Shown here: positions 1 to 7,571 of the stretch, one piece after another
Numbering within the stretch: position 1 is the first letter of the stretch
Layout of the letters: each line of letters starts with the position of its first letter
Assembly: GCF_004348455.1 (NCBI RefSeq)
Contig: NZ_SMKA01000047.1
Span: forward strand, 1 to 39,288
Origin: Kribbella albertanoniae
GTDB taxonomy: Bacteria; Actinomycetota; Actinomycetes; Propionibacteriales; Kribbellaceae
DNA: 39,288 nt
Direction of reading: 5' to 3'
Made by a program: the position numbers and the translations under genes
Notes under the pieces: model-generated
Told to the model about the DNA's origin: nothing
Database searches by the model: none
What the model saw: the letters and a program-made list of their open reading frames with translations, nothing else

Positions 1-113
1 TGTTACTCACCCGTTCGCCGCTCGTGTACCCCCGAAGGGGCCTTACCGCTCGACTTGCATGTGTTAAGCACGCCGCCAGCGTTCGTCCTGAGCCAGGATC
101 AAACTCTCCGTTG
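1..113 (-). rRNA. rrs: 16S ribosomal RNA, 5' end only
   Basis: The reverse complement reads GAGAGTTTGATCCTGGCTCAG, the universal 5' primer region of bacterial 16S rRNA, followed by the standard GCGGCGTGCTTAACACATGC stretch and the first variable loop. Only about 113 nucleotides of the gene are present; the rest lies beyond the left edge. The mature 5' end is placed by analogy with other actinobacterial 16S genes near the CAACGGAGAG sequence, so it may be off by a few bases. The variable-loop sequence fits Nocardioidaceae and resembles Kribbella from memory. Certain as to identity, approximate as to the end. Confidence 0.97.
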
Positions 114-405
114 AAAAATATAGACAACCAGTCGAAACTGGATAGTCAACAACTTCAGTTGATCCTTTGAACATCAGAGACAATCAAACTGACTGAATCC
201 AGAAATTACATTCAAAGGAATCCGAACACAGACAAAACAAAACCCCCACCCAAATCCGTCGGACCCAGATGAAAGAATCGCCGTATGCCTATGCACGGGG
301 TTAATGCTAAATTTCGGCATTGACTTTCGGCACGCTGTTGAGTTCTCAAGAATCGGACGCACACCGCGCTTCAAACTCTCGTTTTCAGCTCCGGGGCAAC
401 CCGCC
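114..405 (-). other. rRNA operon leader with conserved antitermination/processing element
   Basis: This transcribed leader between the rRNA promoter and 16S is AT-richer than the rest of the window. Positions 329-350 on the minus strand read CTTGAGAACTCAACAGCGTG, a block found upstream of 16S genes across Actinobacteria and usually interpreted as a boxA-like antitermination/processing signal. Further down, TCCTTTGAA at 163-171 pairs perfectly with TTCAAAGGA at 211-219, a 9-bp stem likely to take part in leader folding or RNase III processing. Roles are from family knowledge; the sequence block and the stem are seen directly. Confidence 0.75.
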
Positions 406-407
406 AA

Positions 408-436
408 ACATTACTGTTTCGTTCGCAGCCGGTCAA
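408..436 (-). promoter_or_regulatory. Candidate rRNA promoter
   Basis: On the minus strand TTGACC (431-436) is followed after exactly 17 nucleotides by TAATGT (408-413). This is a close match to a housekeeping sigma promoter and lies upstream of the conserved rRNA leader element. rRNA operons often have several promoters; only this one is obvious here. Confidence 0.6.
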
Positions 437-757
437 ATCGGCTACTTTCGACCCAGTCACCCCGCGTTTCAGCGACCGATCCGAGTCCGTAGACGCGTCT
501 CAGCAGCGCTTACTTGAGGGTGGTCAGGAGGTCCGGCCGCTTCCGCGTCCTGCACTCGCTCCCAACAAGAAGAACACTACTGATGTTCACCCTCCAGATG
601 CAAATCGGGGGTGGAAGCCGGTCCAGCCGGCTCCCACCACCGCGTACAGCACCGTCCAGCAGACGCCTCTCGGCGATTGGCCGCTCGAAGCGGCGAAGGT
701 TGAGGCCCGGGGGTCTTGTACCGGACGGCATCAGATGTAACCGGGCCGGTCCGCGAC
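437..757. other. Non-coding spacer between serine hydrolase gene and rRNA promoter
   Basis: No convincing gene is seen here; open frames are short, arginine-rich and mirror each other on both strands. It holds the hairpin at 611-637 (listed separately) and a smaller perfect stem, GCCGCT at 680-685 with AGCGGC at 689-694. Both could end transcripts of the minus-strand hydrolase gene before the rRNA promoter. Confidence 0.5.
611..637 (-). terminator. Terminator-like hairpin after the serine hydrolase gene
   Basis: GTGGAAGCCGG (611-621) and CCGGCTCCCAC (627-637) form an 11-bp stem with one A-C mismatch and a 5-nt loop. There is no U-rich tail, which is common in high-GC actinobacteria. The position, downstream of the hydrolase stop and before the rRNA promoter, supports a terminator role. 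Confidence 0.5.
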
Positions 758-2077
758 CTATTCCCGCACGCAGTCGAGCTCGAAACCGGTCTGCTGGAAG
801 ACGAGCCGACCGTCCCGCAGCTCCAGCTGCGCCTGGGTACTCGACGCCATGAAGGTGGTCGCCGAGAGCGCGAAGAACCGCAACGGCGGTTGCCCTTCGA
901 ACGTGACCCGCAGGCCACTCCCCCACACCTCCACCACGAACCGCAGCCGATCACCCAGGCGATAGTCGCCGGCAAGCTCCGCCAGCACCTCCACTGCAGG
1001 CTCATCCGACAGCGCGGCCGCCGGCCGATAGTCCTCCCACCCGTACGACGACGCCGCGGTCTCGAACGCCCGCATCCCGAGCCGGTGGCCGCCATCGGAG
1101 TTCGTCATCAGGGCAGCGCCGTACCCAGTGGTCCGGTCGAGAAGAAGGTTGCAGCGGAACCCGATGTTTCCGCCGCTGTGGCCGAACAGCTGACCGGAGT
1201 CATTCAGGAACGGACCGATCCCGACCTGGGTCAGGCCGGCGATCGGATCGGTCATCGGGACCACCGGTGTCAGCATCTGCCGCGCGAGCTCCGGCGACAG
1301 CAGCGCGCCCCGCGCCCCGACGTACGACTCCTGGACCCCGATCCCGAACTTCGCCAGATCGGTTGCGGTGGTCCACAGCCCCGCCGCGGCCAGCTCCGGG
1401 TACACGTGCCATCCCCCGTCGACCGATTCGCCGGACTCGTCGTGCCCGATCGCGGCCCTTCCGGCGAGGCCCGGCGGCAGCGGTTGGGCGAAGGCGCTGT
1501 CCGACATCCCCAGCGGTTCGAGGACCAACTCGCGCAGGAGATCGGGGAACGGCGTTCCGGTCACATCTTCGAGGAGCTGCTGGATGACCGTCGTACCGCC
1601 GCCCGAGTAGGCGAACTGGGCGCCTGGGATGCGCTCCACTCGCGGTCCGGAGGTGTTGCTCGGTGGTGCACCTGTGAGGATCTCGAGGGTCGTCGGCAGC
1701 GAGGCGTCGGGGTGGTAGCCCGGGAACCCCGGCGTTGTCAGCCCCGCACTGTGGCTCGCCAACTGCCGCAACGTGACGACAGGTTGCCACCCGCGCGTCG
1801 GTGGCACCTGCCACGACGTGAGCCGGCGGTTGACGTCTTCGTCCAGCTCGAGCAACCCGCGATCCACCAGCCGCAACATCGCGAACGCCGTGACCGGCTT
1901 GCTGATGGAGGCGGCCTGGAACAGCGTCCCCGGCTCAACCGGTGCCGGCTTGCCTGCTTCGAGGACGCCGGCCGTCCCGGCATACACGATCTCGCCGTTC
2001 TCGATCACTGCCCAGCTCACGCCAGGCACCCGGAACTCCTCGCGATCCGACTCGATCCCGTCCCGCAGTACGTCCAC
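758..2077 (-). CDS. Serine hydrolase, class C beta-lactamase / penicillin-binding protein family
   Basis: The 439-residue protein carries the class-C beta-lactamase/D-peptidase fold signatures: SISK near residue 58 (the SxxK nucleophile-lysine motif), a tyrosine motif YSG near 157 where YxN is usual, and HSGG near 298 as the KTG-box equivalent. A beta-rich C-terminal extension (about residues 350-439) resembles the accessory domain of EstB/Pab87-type hydrolases. Family members act as D-aminopeptidases, esterases or lactonases more often than as true beta-lactamases, so the substrate is unknown. No signal peptide is visible, which suggests a cytoplasmic enzyme. The GTG start is chosen because GAGGAGGGG lies just upstream. 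It follows the small membrane-protein gene by 47 bases on the same strand. Confidence 0.88.
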   Translation of the reverse strand: MDVLRDGIESDREEFRVPGVSWAVIENGEIVYAGTAGVLEAGKPAPVEPGTLFQAASISKPVTAFAMLRLVDRGLLELDEDVNRRLTSWQVPPTRGWQPVVTLRQLASHSAGLTTPGFPGYHPDASLPTTLEILTGAPPSNTSGPRVERIPGAQFAYSGGGTTVIQQLLEDVTGTPFPDLLRELVLEPLGMSDSAFAQPLPPGLAGRAAIGHDESGESVDGGWHVYPELAAAGLWTTATDLAKFGIGVQESYVGARGALLSPELARQMLTPVVPMTDPIAGLTQVGIGPFLNDSGQLFGHSGGNIGFRCNLLLDRTTGYGAALMTNSDGGHRLGMRAFETAASSYGWEDYRPAAALSDEPAVEVLAELAGDYRLGDRLRFVVEVWGSGLRVTFEGQPPLRFFALSATTFMASSTQAQLELRDGRLVFQQTGFELDCVRE

Positions 2078-2124
2078 GTTCCCCTCCTCGACGACTCACC
2101 GGAACGCTACGCCGGATCGAGGGG

Positions 2125-2352
2125 CTACCTCGACGGCTGCGGCGCGGTGCAGTCGATCTTCGGGTTGGCGCCGACATAGTTCAGCGGGCCTGCCACCACG
2201 GTGACGAGAGTCGTGCCGATCTTGGCGCAGGTCGCATCGGAGCCGGAGAGATAACTCCGCTGCGCTGCGGCGGCGAGACCGATCAGCAACCACACGGCGA
2301 CGATGAGAGCGACGGTCCGGGAACCTGTCGTGGATGCGCGGCGGGTAGGCAT
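2125..2352 (-). CDS. Small single-pass membrane protein of unknown function
   Basis: A 75-residue protein with a basic N-terminus (MPTRRASTTGSR), one hydrophobic helix at about residues 13-31, and a short outer segment with two cysteines (near 42 and 68) that could form a disulfide. The start is well supported: AGGAGGT precedes ATG by five bases. It sits between an HTH gene and the serine hydrolase gene on the same strand, possibly one transcript. I do not recognise the family. The good ribosome site and membrane-protein composition argue that it is a real gene. Confidence 0.6.
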   Translation of the reverse strand: MPTRRASTTGSRTVALIVAVWLLIGLAAAAQRSYLSGSDATCAKIGTTLVTVVAGPLNYVGANPKIDCTAPQPSR

Positions 2353-2434
2353 GTCTACCTCCTGGGCTGGGCGAATCCCCGTGTGGAACGCCCATCCAGT
2401 GCCCGTGCGGACCTGACCGAAAACGGGACCGCCG

Positions 2435-2773
2435 TCATCGCTGGGGATCCGCGAGCTGTAGGCGGGCCAGCACCCGCGCGAGATCTCCGACTGCGATGTT
2501 GAGCTGCTTCAACGCGGCTTGGTCGAGCGGGGGCGGCTGCTGGAGACCGAGGTTGGCCGCGAACCTGAGCTTGGCATCCGGCTCCGCATCCCGCAGCGAG
2601 GTGTCGAGGGCCTCCTGCAGGTGCGGGCTCGGCACCATCTCCGGTCTCTCCCGCCACTTGGTGACCGTGCGTGGCGAGATGCCGAGGTGCTCGGCGAAGG
2701 CCTCGTTGGTCAGCCGCAACGCTGCCCGCAAGGCATTCGCATGCCGGCCGGTCCATTCGTCGATGACTGTCAT
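2435..2773 (-). CDS. Helix-turn-helix DNA-binding protein (XRE-like)
   Basis: The 112-residue protein starts MTVIDEWTGRHANALRAALR and contains a helix-turn-helix at about residues 16-45, where LTNEAFAEHLGISPRTVTKW has the spacing of XRE/Cro-type domains. The C-terminal half is helical with no recognised sensor domain. An in-frame GTG lies nine bases upstream, but it abuts the GGAGAG ribosome site, so the ATG at 2773 is the better start. Proteins of this shape are common in actinobacteria, often beside signalling or toxin-antitoxin-like genes. Its targets cannot be told from the sequence. Confidence 0.7.
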   Translation of the reverse strand: MTVIDEWTGRHANALRAALRLTNEAFAEHLGISPRTVTKWRERPEMVPSPHLQEALDTSLRDAEPDAKLRFAANLGLQQPPPLDQAALKQLNIAVGDLARVLARLQLADPQR

Positions 2774-2913
2774 CGCAATCACTCTCCTGGGCGTTGATCA
2801 CTCCTTGCAATCAGACTACGGCGATTGAGTGACCGCCGGAGTTCCTAATTTCTGCCCTGTGGATACCGGATGAGTTCCTGGTGAGGGCGAGCGCCGGCGC
2901 GTTGACTTGGGCC

Positions 2914-3210
2914 ATGGACGAGATCAGCGGTAGGACCGCGACGCTGCCGCGGAGATCCTCGCGGCGGCGTCACCTGAAGGTCGCCAGCGAAGCAGGACCG
3001 CGCTGCTTCCAGCTCGTGCGTCACGTCGACGTCTCCGGTGTCAGCGGGACGGGCGTCGTCGCCGAGGGCGTCGAGTGGACCGACGGCTCGGTGGCCCTGC
3101 ACTGGGGCGGCCGCTACCCGACCACCACGGTCTGGGTCGACGGCATCGATGCTCTGCTCACGATCCACGGCCACAACGGCTCGACCACGATCCGCTGGCT
3201 GGACGAATGA
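2914..3210 (+). CDS. Short conserved hypothetical protein
   Basis: A roughly 98-residue protein whose second half holds the pattern RCFQLVRHVDVSGVSGTG, GVEWTDGSVALHWGGRYP and a final HGHNGSTTIRWLD. I recall the same order (FHLxRxxDVSGVSGTG, then GxxFxDGxxxLRW, then HGHxGxT) in many small actinobacterial and phage proteins without assigned function. The region is beta-rich and probably a single small domain. The start is uncertain: GTG at 2881 is in frame and neither it nor ATG 2914 has a good ribosome site. It is convergent with the membrane protein gene at 3264. Confidence 0.6.
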   Translation: MDEISGRTATLPRRSSRRRHLKVASEAGPRCFQLVRHVDVSGVSGTGVVAEGVEWTDGSVALHWGGRYPTTTVWVDGIDALLTIHGHNGSTTIRWLDE

Positions 3211-3225
3211 TCACTCCCCGACCCC

Positions 3226-3260
3226 GGCGCGGCGGGTCCCTGCAGACAGCCCGTCGCGCC
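3226..3260. terminator. Hairpin between convergent genes
   Basis: GGCGCGGCGGG (3226-3236) pairs with CCCGTCGCGCC (3250-3260), an 11-bp stem with one G-T pair and a 13-nt loop, between the stop codons of two convergent genes. It could serve both directions. Confidence 0.5.
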
Positions 3261-3263
3261 GGC

Positions 3264-4175
3264 CTACTCCGAGTAGAACTGCTCGCGGTACTCACCGCGA
3301 GCCGGGCGCTGCGGTTCGCCCTGCTCCACCTCGAGCAGATCGTCGACCGCTGCCGTGAACTCGAGCTCGGCCCGCGATGGTTTCGGCTGCTCGACCGCCT
3401 CGGCCGAGGTCCGGCGTACCGGCAGGTCGTTCGCGGCCGCGGACAGCTCGGCCAGGGTGTCGAGCAGGCCCACCGCGTTCTCGACGTCCCCAGGATGGTT
3501 GGCGAGCCACCAGACCGCGGCCGATCCGGGTGTGGCAAACACGTCTTCCTTCAGGTACGCACGTTTGTCCTGCTCCATCCGGCGTTCGATCAACGTCGTC
3601 TGCTCGAGACGATGCAGAGCGGCGAGGTGCTGAAGGTGCTTGTAGTCCGCATCGGGCAGCCGCAACCGCACCTCGGTGGCCCAGCACCGCACCTGCCCCT
3701 TCTCATCAAGCGCCGGCTCACCAAGGATCGCTGCAAGATGCTGCTGGTTGAGCGCCTCCTCAGTCACCTGCAACTCGGCCGACAACGCCCGCGCGCGCTG
3801 CAACAACGCATCGACCGCCACCGCGCCGAGATCGGCATGCCGCGACCCCGACAACACCGTCGACCACTGCACGATCGCCGAGAAGCTGAACTGGAAGTCC
3901 GCCGAAGCCGACGGCAACCGCACGTCGACAACAGTCCGCGTCGGCGGCCCGGAGAACACGGGATCCGGCAGTACGACGGGCGCCGGTGCAGCCTGCACTG
4001 TCCGCACCACGGGCTTGGGCGCCTCCGGCTGCTTCCACACCACCGCAAGCAACACCAGCAGCACCACACTGAGCACAACCGCGGCCCAGGCCGGCAATCC
4101 GATCACCAGCGACACGACGTACAGGACCACAACGATCGCGGCGGCCGTCAGAAGAGAGTTCCGATGGAGCTTCAT
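3264..4175 (-). CDS. Membrane-anchored hypothetical protein
   Basis: The 303-residue protein begins MKLHRNSLLTAAAIVVVLYV and has two adjacent membrane helices (about 8-27 and 29-47) forming a hairpin, then a proline-rich linker and a soluble domain. The soluble part opens with a beta segment DVRLPSASADFQFSFSAIVQ (about 83-102), loosely like the start of an SPFH/band-7 domain, and continues as long charged helices (about 120-230). No catalytic motif is recognisable. AAGGAA sits eight bases before the ATG. It reads in the same direction as the CHAT-like gene upstream, but two hairpins separate them, so it is probably transcribed on its own. Confidence 0.65.
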   Translation of the reverse strand: MKLHRNSLLTAAAIVVVLYVVSLVIGLPAWAAVVLSVVLLVLLAVVWKQPEAPKPVVRTVQAAPAPVVLPDPVFSGPPTRTVVDVRLPSASADFQFSFSAIVQWSTVLSGSRHADLGAVAVDALLQRARALSAELQVTEEALNQQHLAAILGEPALDEKGQVRCWATEVRLRLPDADYKHLQHLAALHRLEQTTLIERRMEQDKRAYLKEDVFATPGSAAVWWLANHPGDVENAVGLLDTLAELSAAANDLPVRRTSAEAVEQPKPSRAELEFTAAVDDLLEVEQGEPQRPARGEYREQFYSE

Positions 4176-4419
4176 GGTGGCGTTCCTTCACCGCGTCGGG
4201 CAGACGTCAGCAGAGCCGCCAATGCGCACCGGACGGCTTCCCCGTCCTCACGCCATCCAGGTCACCGGCAACCCAGACCACGGACCCCACCCCAAGGCGA
4301 GCCCTCCCAAAGTCTCACACGCCTCGCCCACCGCAGCCGCCCGATGCGTGTCGGCACCCCGACACAACCCCACAGCTCGAGACGGCCGGAGGCGAGTCCG
4401 GCCGCCCCGGAGCAGCAAC
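4176..4419. other. Spacer upstream of the membrane-protein gene
   Basis: No gene is supported here. A 7-bp inverted repeat, GGCCGGA (4384-4390) and TCCGGCC (4397-4403), lies next to the larger hairpin at 4420-4457. A promoter for the gene starting at 4175 is expected in this stretch, but none stands out. Confidence 0.45.
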
Positions 4420-4457
4420 GGAGGTGCGGCCGCGGCCCATACCGCAGCCGCACCTCC
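4420..4457 (-). terminator. Strong hairpin downstream of the CHAT-like gene
   Basis: GGAGGTGCGGCCGCGG (4420-4435) and CCGCAGCCGCACCTCC (4442-4457) form a 16-bp stem with a single mismatched position and a 6-nt loop. It begins 36 bases past the stop of the minus-strand gene at 4493. Stability and position fit a factor-independent terminator without a U-tract. Confidence 0.65.
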
Positions 4458-4492
4458 CGACCTGCTCAACCGGTCGATTCCCGCGTTGCCGG

Positions 4493-5122
4493 TCAGCCGG
4501 TGAGGGAGCGGAGGGCTCGGCGGGAGGGGGTGAGGAGGACGGGTTTGTAGGGGCAGCGGGCGTCGGTGAGGGTTTCGTAGGCGCTGATGGCTCGGTTGGC
4601 GGCGTCCCAGCCTTGCTCGGCGGGGGTGCGGCCGAGGCCCCGGTTGCGGACCAGGGCGCCGTAGAAGGCGGAGCAGAAGACGGTGGCTTCGTACCAGCCG
4701 ACGACGGTGCTGGTGCCGATGTAGGTGATGTCGTCCTGGAGGCAGTCGCGGATGGCGCGTTGCCATTTGCCGATGCCAGTTTTGCAGCCGTCGGCGATGA
4801 CTACGCCGCTGGAGATGCCCCACTGGCGGTCGAGGAACCAGTCGGCCAGGGAGCGCAGGGAGACCTGGGTGCGGCCGTCGGTGGACAGGAAGGACGGCTC
4901 CTCGCTGTGGTCACCGTGTGCCATCACGTGCAGGACCGTGGAGGGGGTGGTGAGGGCGGAGAAGGCGGTCTCGTGGTCGCGGGTGCGGACGAAGTTCACA
5001 TCGATGACGGGCTCGTCCCAGCCGGCGTTGATATTGCCGGTGATGCCCTGGACAAACGTCATCGAGGCGTCGAAGGAACTGTCCAGTCCGAGGTCCACCA
5101 GAGTGATCAGCCGATTGCGCAT
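4493..5122 (-). CDS. Stand-alone CHAT/caspase-like peptidase-fold protein
   Basis: The 209-residue protein has the two motifs expected of a CHAT/caspase-like (clan CD) domain: HVMAHGD at residues 65-71, matching HxxxHG with H69 as candidate catalytic histidine, and VVIADGCKTG at 107-116, ending a buried strand, with C113 as candidate nucleophile. The following YIGTSTVVGWYEATVFCSAF and the helix after it resemble the usual CHAT C-terminus (IGT-W-V, then FY-AL). No partner domain is fused. The frame is open further upstream, but GGAGGG lies seven bases before ATG 5122 and the upstream extension is low-complexity. It is divergent from an aldo/keto reductase gene. The assignment rests on motif reading, not on a search, and the substrate is unknown. 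Confidence 0.65.
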   Translation of the reverse strand: MRNRLITLVDLGLDSSFDASMTFVQGITGNINAGWDEPVIDVNFVRTRDHETAFSALTTPSTVLHVMAHGDHSEEPSFLSTDGRTQVSLRSLADWFLDRQWGISSGVVIADGCKTGIGKWQRAIRDCLQDDITYIGTSTVVGWYEATVFCSAFYGALVRNRGLGRTPAEQGWDAANRAISAYETLTDARCPYKPVLLTPSRRALRSLTG

Positions 5123-5321
5123 TCGCCCACCCTCCAACGCGTTTCGATCCCCGGTGGCCTCCATCATGGACCACGCCTCCGACAATCCGCGCCCCAGATA
5201 CGGGCGCTGAGACACCGGCCCGGCCGTACGGCGTACGCCGGGATCGCGGCCAGGTCCGGGACTGGCAGCGGACGGTGAACGGCGTACCGTGGCCGGACAG
5301 TCGCTGCCGAGGAGGAGAACG

Positions 5322-6146
5322 ATGAACCAGGTCCCGACGGTCACTTTGAGTAACGGAACCGCGATGCCGCGGATCGGGCTGGGTACCTCACCGATGAACG
5401 ACGCGGACGCCGAAAGAGCCGTGCTCCAGGCCCTCGAACTCGGCTACCGGCTGATCGACACGGCCGAGAACTACCGCAACGAGACCGGCGTCGGGCGAGC
5501 GCTGCGACAGGCGCCGCGCGACGAGCTCTTCGTGACGTCGAAGTTCAACAAGCGCTGGCACAGCGTCGACGGTGTGCGGACCGCGTTCGAGGCAAGTGCG
5601 GAGAAGCTTGGCGTCGAGTACCTCGATCTGCTGCTGATCCACTGGCCGAATCCGGACCAGGATCAGTACGTCGATGCGTGGCGAGGGTTGATCACCTTGC
5701 GTGAGGCCGGTCTGGTCAAAGCCATCGGTACGTCGAACTTCAAACCGACCCATCTCCAGCGGCTGATCGACGAGACCGGCGTCGCCCCGGAGGTCAACCA
5801 GGTCCAGCTGAGCCCCGTGTGGGCGAAGCCGGCCGAGCGCGAGTTCCACGCTGCTCACGGGATCGTGACCGAGGCCTGGAGCCCGCTGGGCAAGGGCACC
5901 GATCTGCTCGACAACCCGATCCTGCAGGAGATCGCCAAGGAGCACGGCCGGACGCCGGGCCAGGTGATCCTGCGCTGGGAGACGCAACAGGACGTCGTAC
6001 CGATCCCGAAGTCCGCGGATCCCGGCCGACTGGCCGAGAACCTGGCGGTCTTCGACTTCGACCTCTCCCCCGTCCAGCTCGCCGCCCTGACCGCCCTCGA
6101 CGGGACAGCCAAGACAGCCGCAGACTCGGACCGCTTCGGCCACTGA
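5322..6146 (+). CDS. Aldo/keto reductase
   Basis: The 274-residue protein is a typical single-domain NADPH-dependent aldo/keto reductase of the 2,5-diketo-D-gluconate reductase type. The catalytic tetrad is readable as D46 and Y51 (in IDTAENYRNE), K74 (VTSKFN) and H107 (LLIHWPNP). The C-terminal cofactor loop is VPIPKSADPGRLAENL. Length matches the family. The start is ATG 5322, because GGAGGAG stands just upstream; an in-frame ATG 33 bases earlier would place the ribosome site inside the gene. Substrate cannot be read from sequence; small aldehydes, ketones or sugar derivatives are usual. Confidence 0.93.
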   Translation: MNQVPTVTLSNGTAMPRIGLGTSPMNDADAERAVLQALELGYRLIDTAENYRNETGVGRALRQAPRDELFVTSKFNKRWHSVDGVRTAFEASAEKLGVEYLDLLLIHWPNPDQDQYVDAWRGLITLREAGLVKAIGTSNFKPTHLQRLIDETGVAPEVNQVQLSPVWAKPAEREFHAAHGIVTEAWSPLGKGTDLLDNPILQEIAKEHGRTPGQVILRWETQQDVVPIPKSADPGRLAENLAVFDFDLSPVQLAALTALDGTAKTAADSDRFGH

Positions 6147-6157
6147 GCGGAGGCGGT

Positions 6158-6171
6158 TGGAAGCGCTCCCA
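6158..6171. promoter_or_regulatory. LacI-family (CebR-like) operator candidate
   Basis: TGGAAGCGCTCCCA differs by one base from the palindrome TGGGAGCGCTCCCA, the operator of CebR-type cello-oligosaccharide repressors in Streptomyces. It lies between the aldo/keto reductase stop and the secreted-protein gene at 6224. TTGGAA (6157-6162) overlaps it and TAGGAT (6182-6187) follows after 19 bases, so the site would cover the -35 of that gene's promoter. Confidence 0.5.
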
Positions 6172-6223
6172 GTTCTGGGTCTAGGATCTGCGTTCCGATC
6201 TCACGACGACTGGGAGCCGCCCC

Positions 6224-6646
6224 ATGTCCTTCTCCGTCAAACGCGTTGCCGCCGGGCTCGCCGCCGGATTGCTCGCGACCTCATTGCTGAGCGTTGCGCC
6301 GGCGTACGCGAATTCGCCGTCGAACTGCTACCACAATCCGAACAAGGAGTTGCTCAACTCTCGGCTCAGTGCTGCTGTCTACTGCACCGATGGTGAGTGG
6401 CTGGGCGTTCATGACGACCAGGTCGACGGGTACAGCGCTCGCGCCGCCATTCAGCTCTACCAAAGCCAGGTCGGCTTTTGGTACGACGCGCACGAATGCT
6501 TCGACGATACGACTGTGGCCGACTACCAGGGCTTCTCGTTCTGCAACTTCTCGGTGACCGACGGCACCCTGGTCCGCATCCGCCTCTGGTCCCAGAAGAA
6601 CGGCGCTGAGTCCTATTCGGTGGTGACCGGCTCCTTCACGACCTGA
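6224..6646 (+). CDS. Small secreted protein of unknown function
   Basis: A 140-residue preprotein with a classical signal peptide: basic MSFSVKR, a hydrophobic core, and AYA-N cleavage expected near residues 28-29. The mature part of about 110 residues has four cysteines (in SNCYHN, VYCTDG, HECFDD and FCNFS), so two disulfides are possible, and is rich in aromatic and acidic residues, suggesting a compact extracellular beta domain. I do not recognise the family. GGGAG precedes the ATG. A CebR-like operator just upstream hints at co-regulation with plant-polysaccharide use. The gene ends three bases before the stop of the convergent gene at 6650. Confidence 0.65.
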   Translation: MSFSVKRVAAGLAAGLLATSLLSVAPAYANSPSNCYHNPNKELLNSRLSAAVYCTDGEWLGVHDDQVDGYSARAAIQLYQSQVGFWYDAHECFDDTTVADYQGFSFCNFSVTDGTLVRIRLWSQKNGAESYSVVTGSFTT

Positions 6647-6649
6647 GGT

Positions 6650-7534
6650 CTACTGGCCGTAGGCCCGGCCGGTCCAGCCGAGTGAACCGAGCGAGCCTCC
6701 GGTGATGTCGGCGCCACTGCGATCGTTCGCGGTGGCGTCGAAGTACGCCGAAGCTGCGCCGGCCGCGGTGATGCCGAGGAGCGGGCGTCCGGCCGGGTGC
6801 TCCTGGCAGTAGCCGGTGCTCAGGCTGGTGAAGGTGTTGAAACCGGTCGCCTTCAGAACGGTCGACGAGATGCTGGTCGGTGTCGTGCGGTTGACTCGCC
6901 ACTCCTTGAGCTCACCGTTGCTCTTGGTCCCGACCAGTACGTCGACGGCCGCGGCGCCGGTCCCCTCGGTGCGCTCGAACGTGAACGTCTTGACCGTGTC
7001 CCAGCTCGTCGAGGCCAACCGCACCGGCGCCGACACCACCCAGGACCCGTTGCTGTACGACACCTCGTGCCGGAAGAGCGACGTACCGGCGACGCGGTAC
7101 AGATACGGATAGCCGTAGGCCAGCACGCGTGTACTCGCGAACCCTGAGGTGAGCCGCTTGGTCTCGTTGCGGACCATCTTCCAAACGCCGTCAGTCCGCT
7201 CACCACGGCGCTCCAGCGCATAGATGTAGCCATCGGTCGGATGCGTAACGAGCTCGCTGCTGATGAACAGATCGGTGTCCCCGGCTCCACCGAGCTGCTG
7301 CTGCGCAGTCGGCACCCAGGGAAGCGTGTCACCCGAATAGGACCTGACCTCTGTCTGCTCGTTGGTGTAGCCGTACGAAACACGCTGACCCGACGATTGG
7401 TACGCCGTGGTCCACACACCGCAGTCAGTCGGTACGACGGGCGCTGCGTTCGCCGGCGCGGTTGCGAAGCCGGTCGCGGCAAGCGCGAGAACAGTAGTCA
7501 CGGCAATGGGGCGGAAGGATATGCGCATGGACAC
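6650..7534 (-). CDS. Secreted protein, possibly a tachylectin-like beta-propeller
   Basis: The 294-residue preprotein begins with a signal peptide (core AVTTVLALAATGFA, cleavage near ANA-AP at about residues 28-31). The mature protein is beta-rich, with recurring segments of the type TDGYIYALERRG, YPYLYRVAGTSLFRHEV and GELKEWRV, each an aromatic strand followed by a charged turn, as in five-bladed lectin-like propellers. That fold is an inference from the repeat rhythm. GTG 7534 and ATG 7528 are both possible starts, neither with a strong ribosome site. Function unknown; a sugar-binding exported protein would fit the secreted neighbour at 6224. Confidence 0.62.
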   Translation of the reverse strand: MSMRISFRPIAVTTVLALAATGFATAPANAAPVVPTDCGVWTTAYQSSGQRVSYGYTNEQTEVRSYSGDTLPWVPTAQQQLGGAGDTDLFISSELVTHPTDGYIYALERRGERTDGVWKMVRNETKRLTSGFASTRVLAYGYPYLYRVAGTSLFRHEVSYSNGSWVVSAPVRLASTSWDTVKTFTFERTEGTGAAAVDVLVGTKSNGELKEWRVNRTTPTSISSTVLKATGFNTFTSLSTGYCQEHPAGRPLLGITAAGAASAYFDATANDRSGADITGGSLGSLGWTGRAYGQ

Positions 7535-7571
7535 GCACGCTATCCCGGACCCCGTGCCACCCAGACGGCCG

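Noticed and set aside
2783-2913. Strong promoter or operator for the short hypothetical gene
   Set aside because: No -35/-10 pair with acceptable spacing and no palindrome could be identified.
5123-5344. Upstream extension of the CHAT-like gene with hydrophobic start MTVGTWFIVLLLG, suggestive of a signal peptide
   Set aside because: It overlaps the start and ribosome site of the divergent aldo/keto reductase gene, is low-complexity after the first residues, and the internal ATG at 5122 has a strong GGAGGG site.
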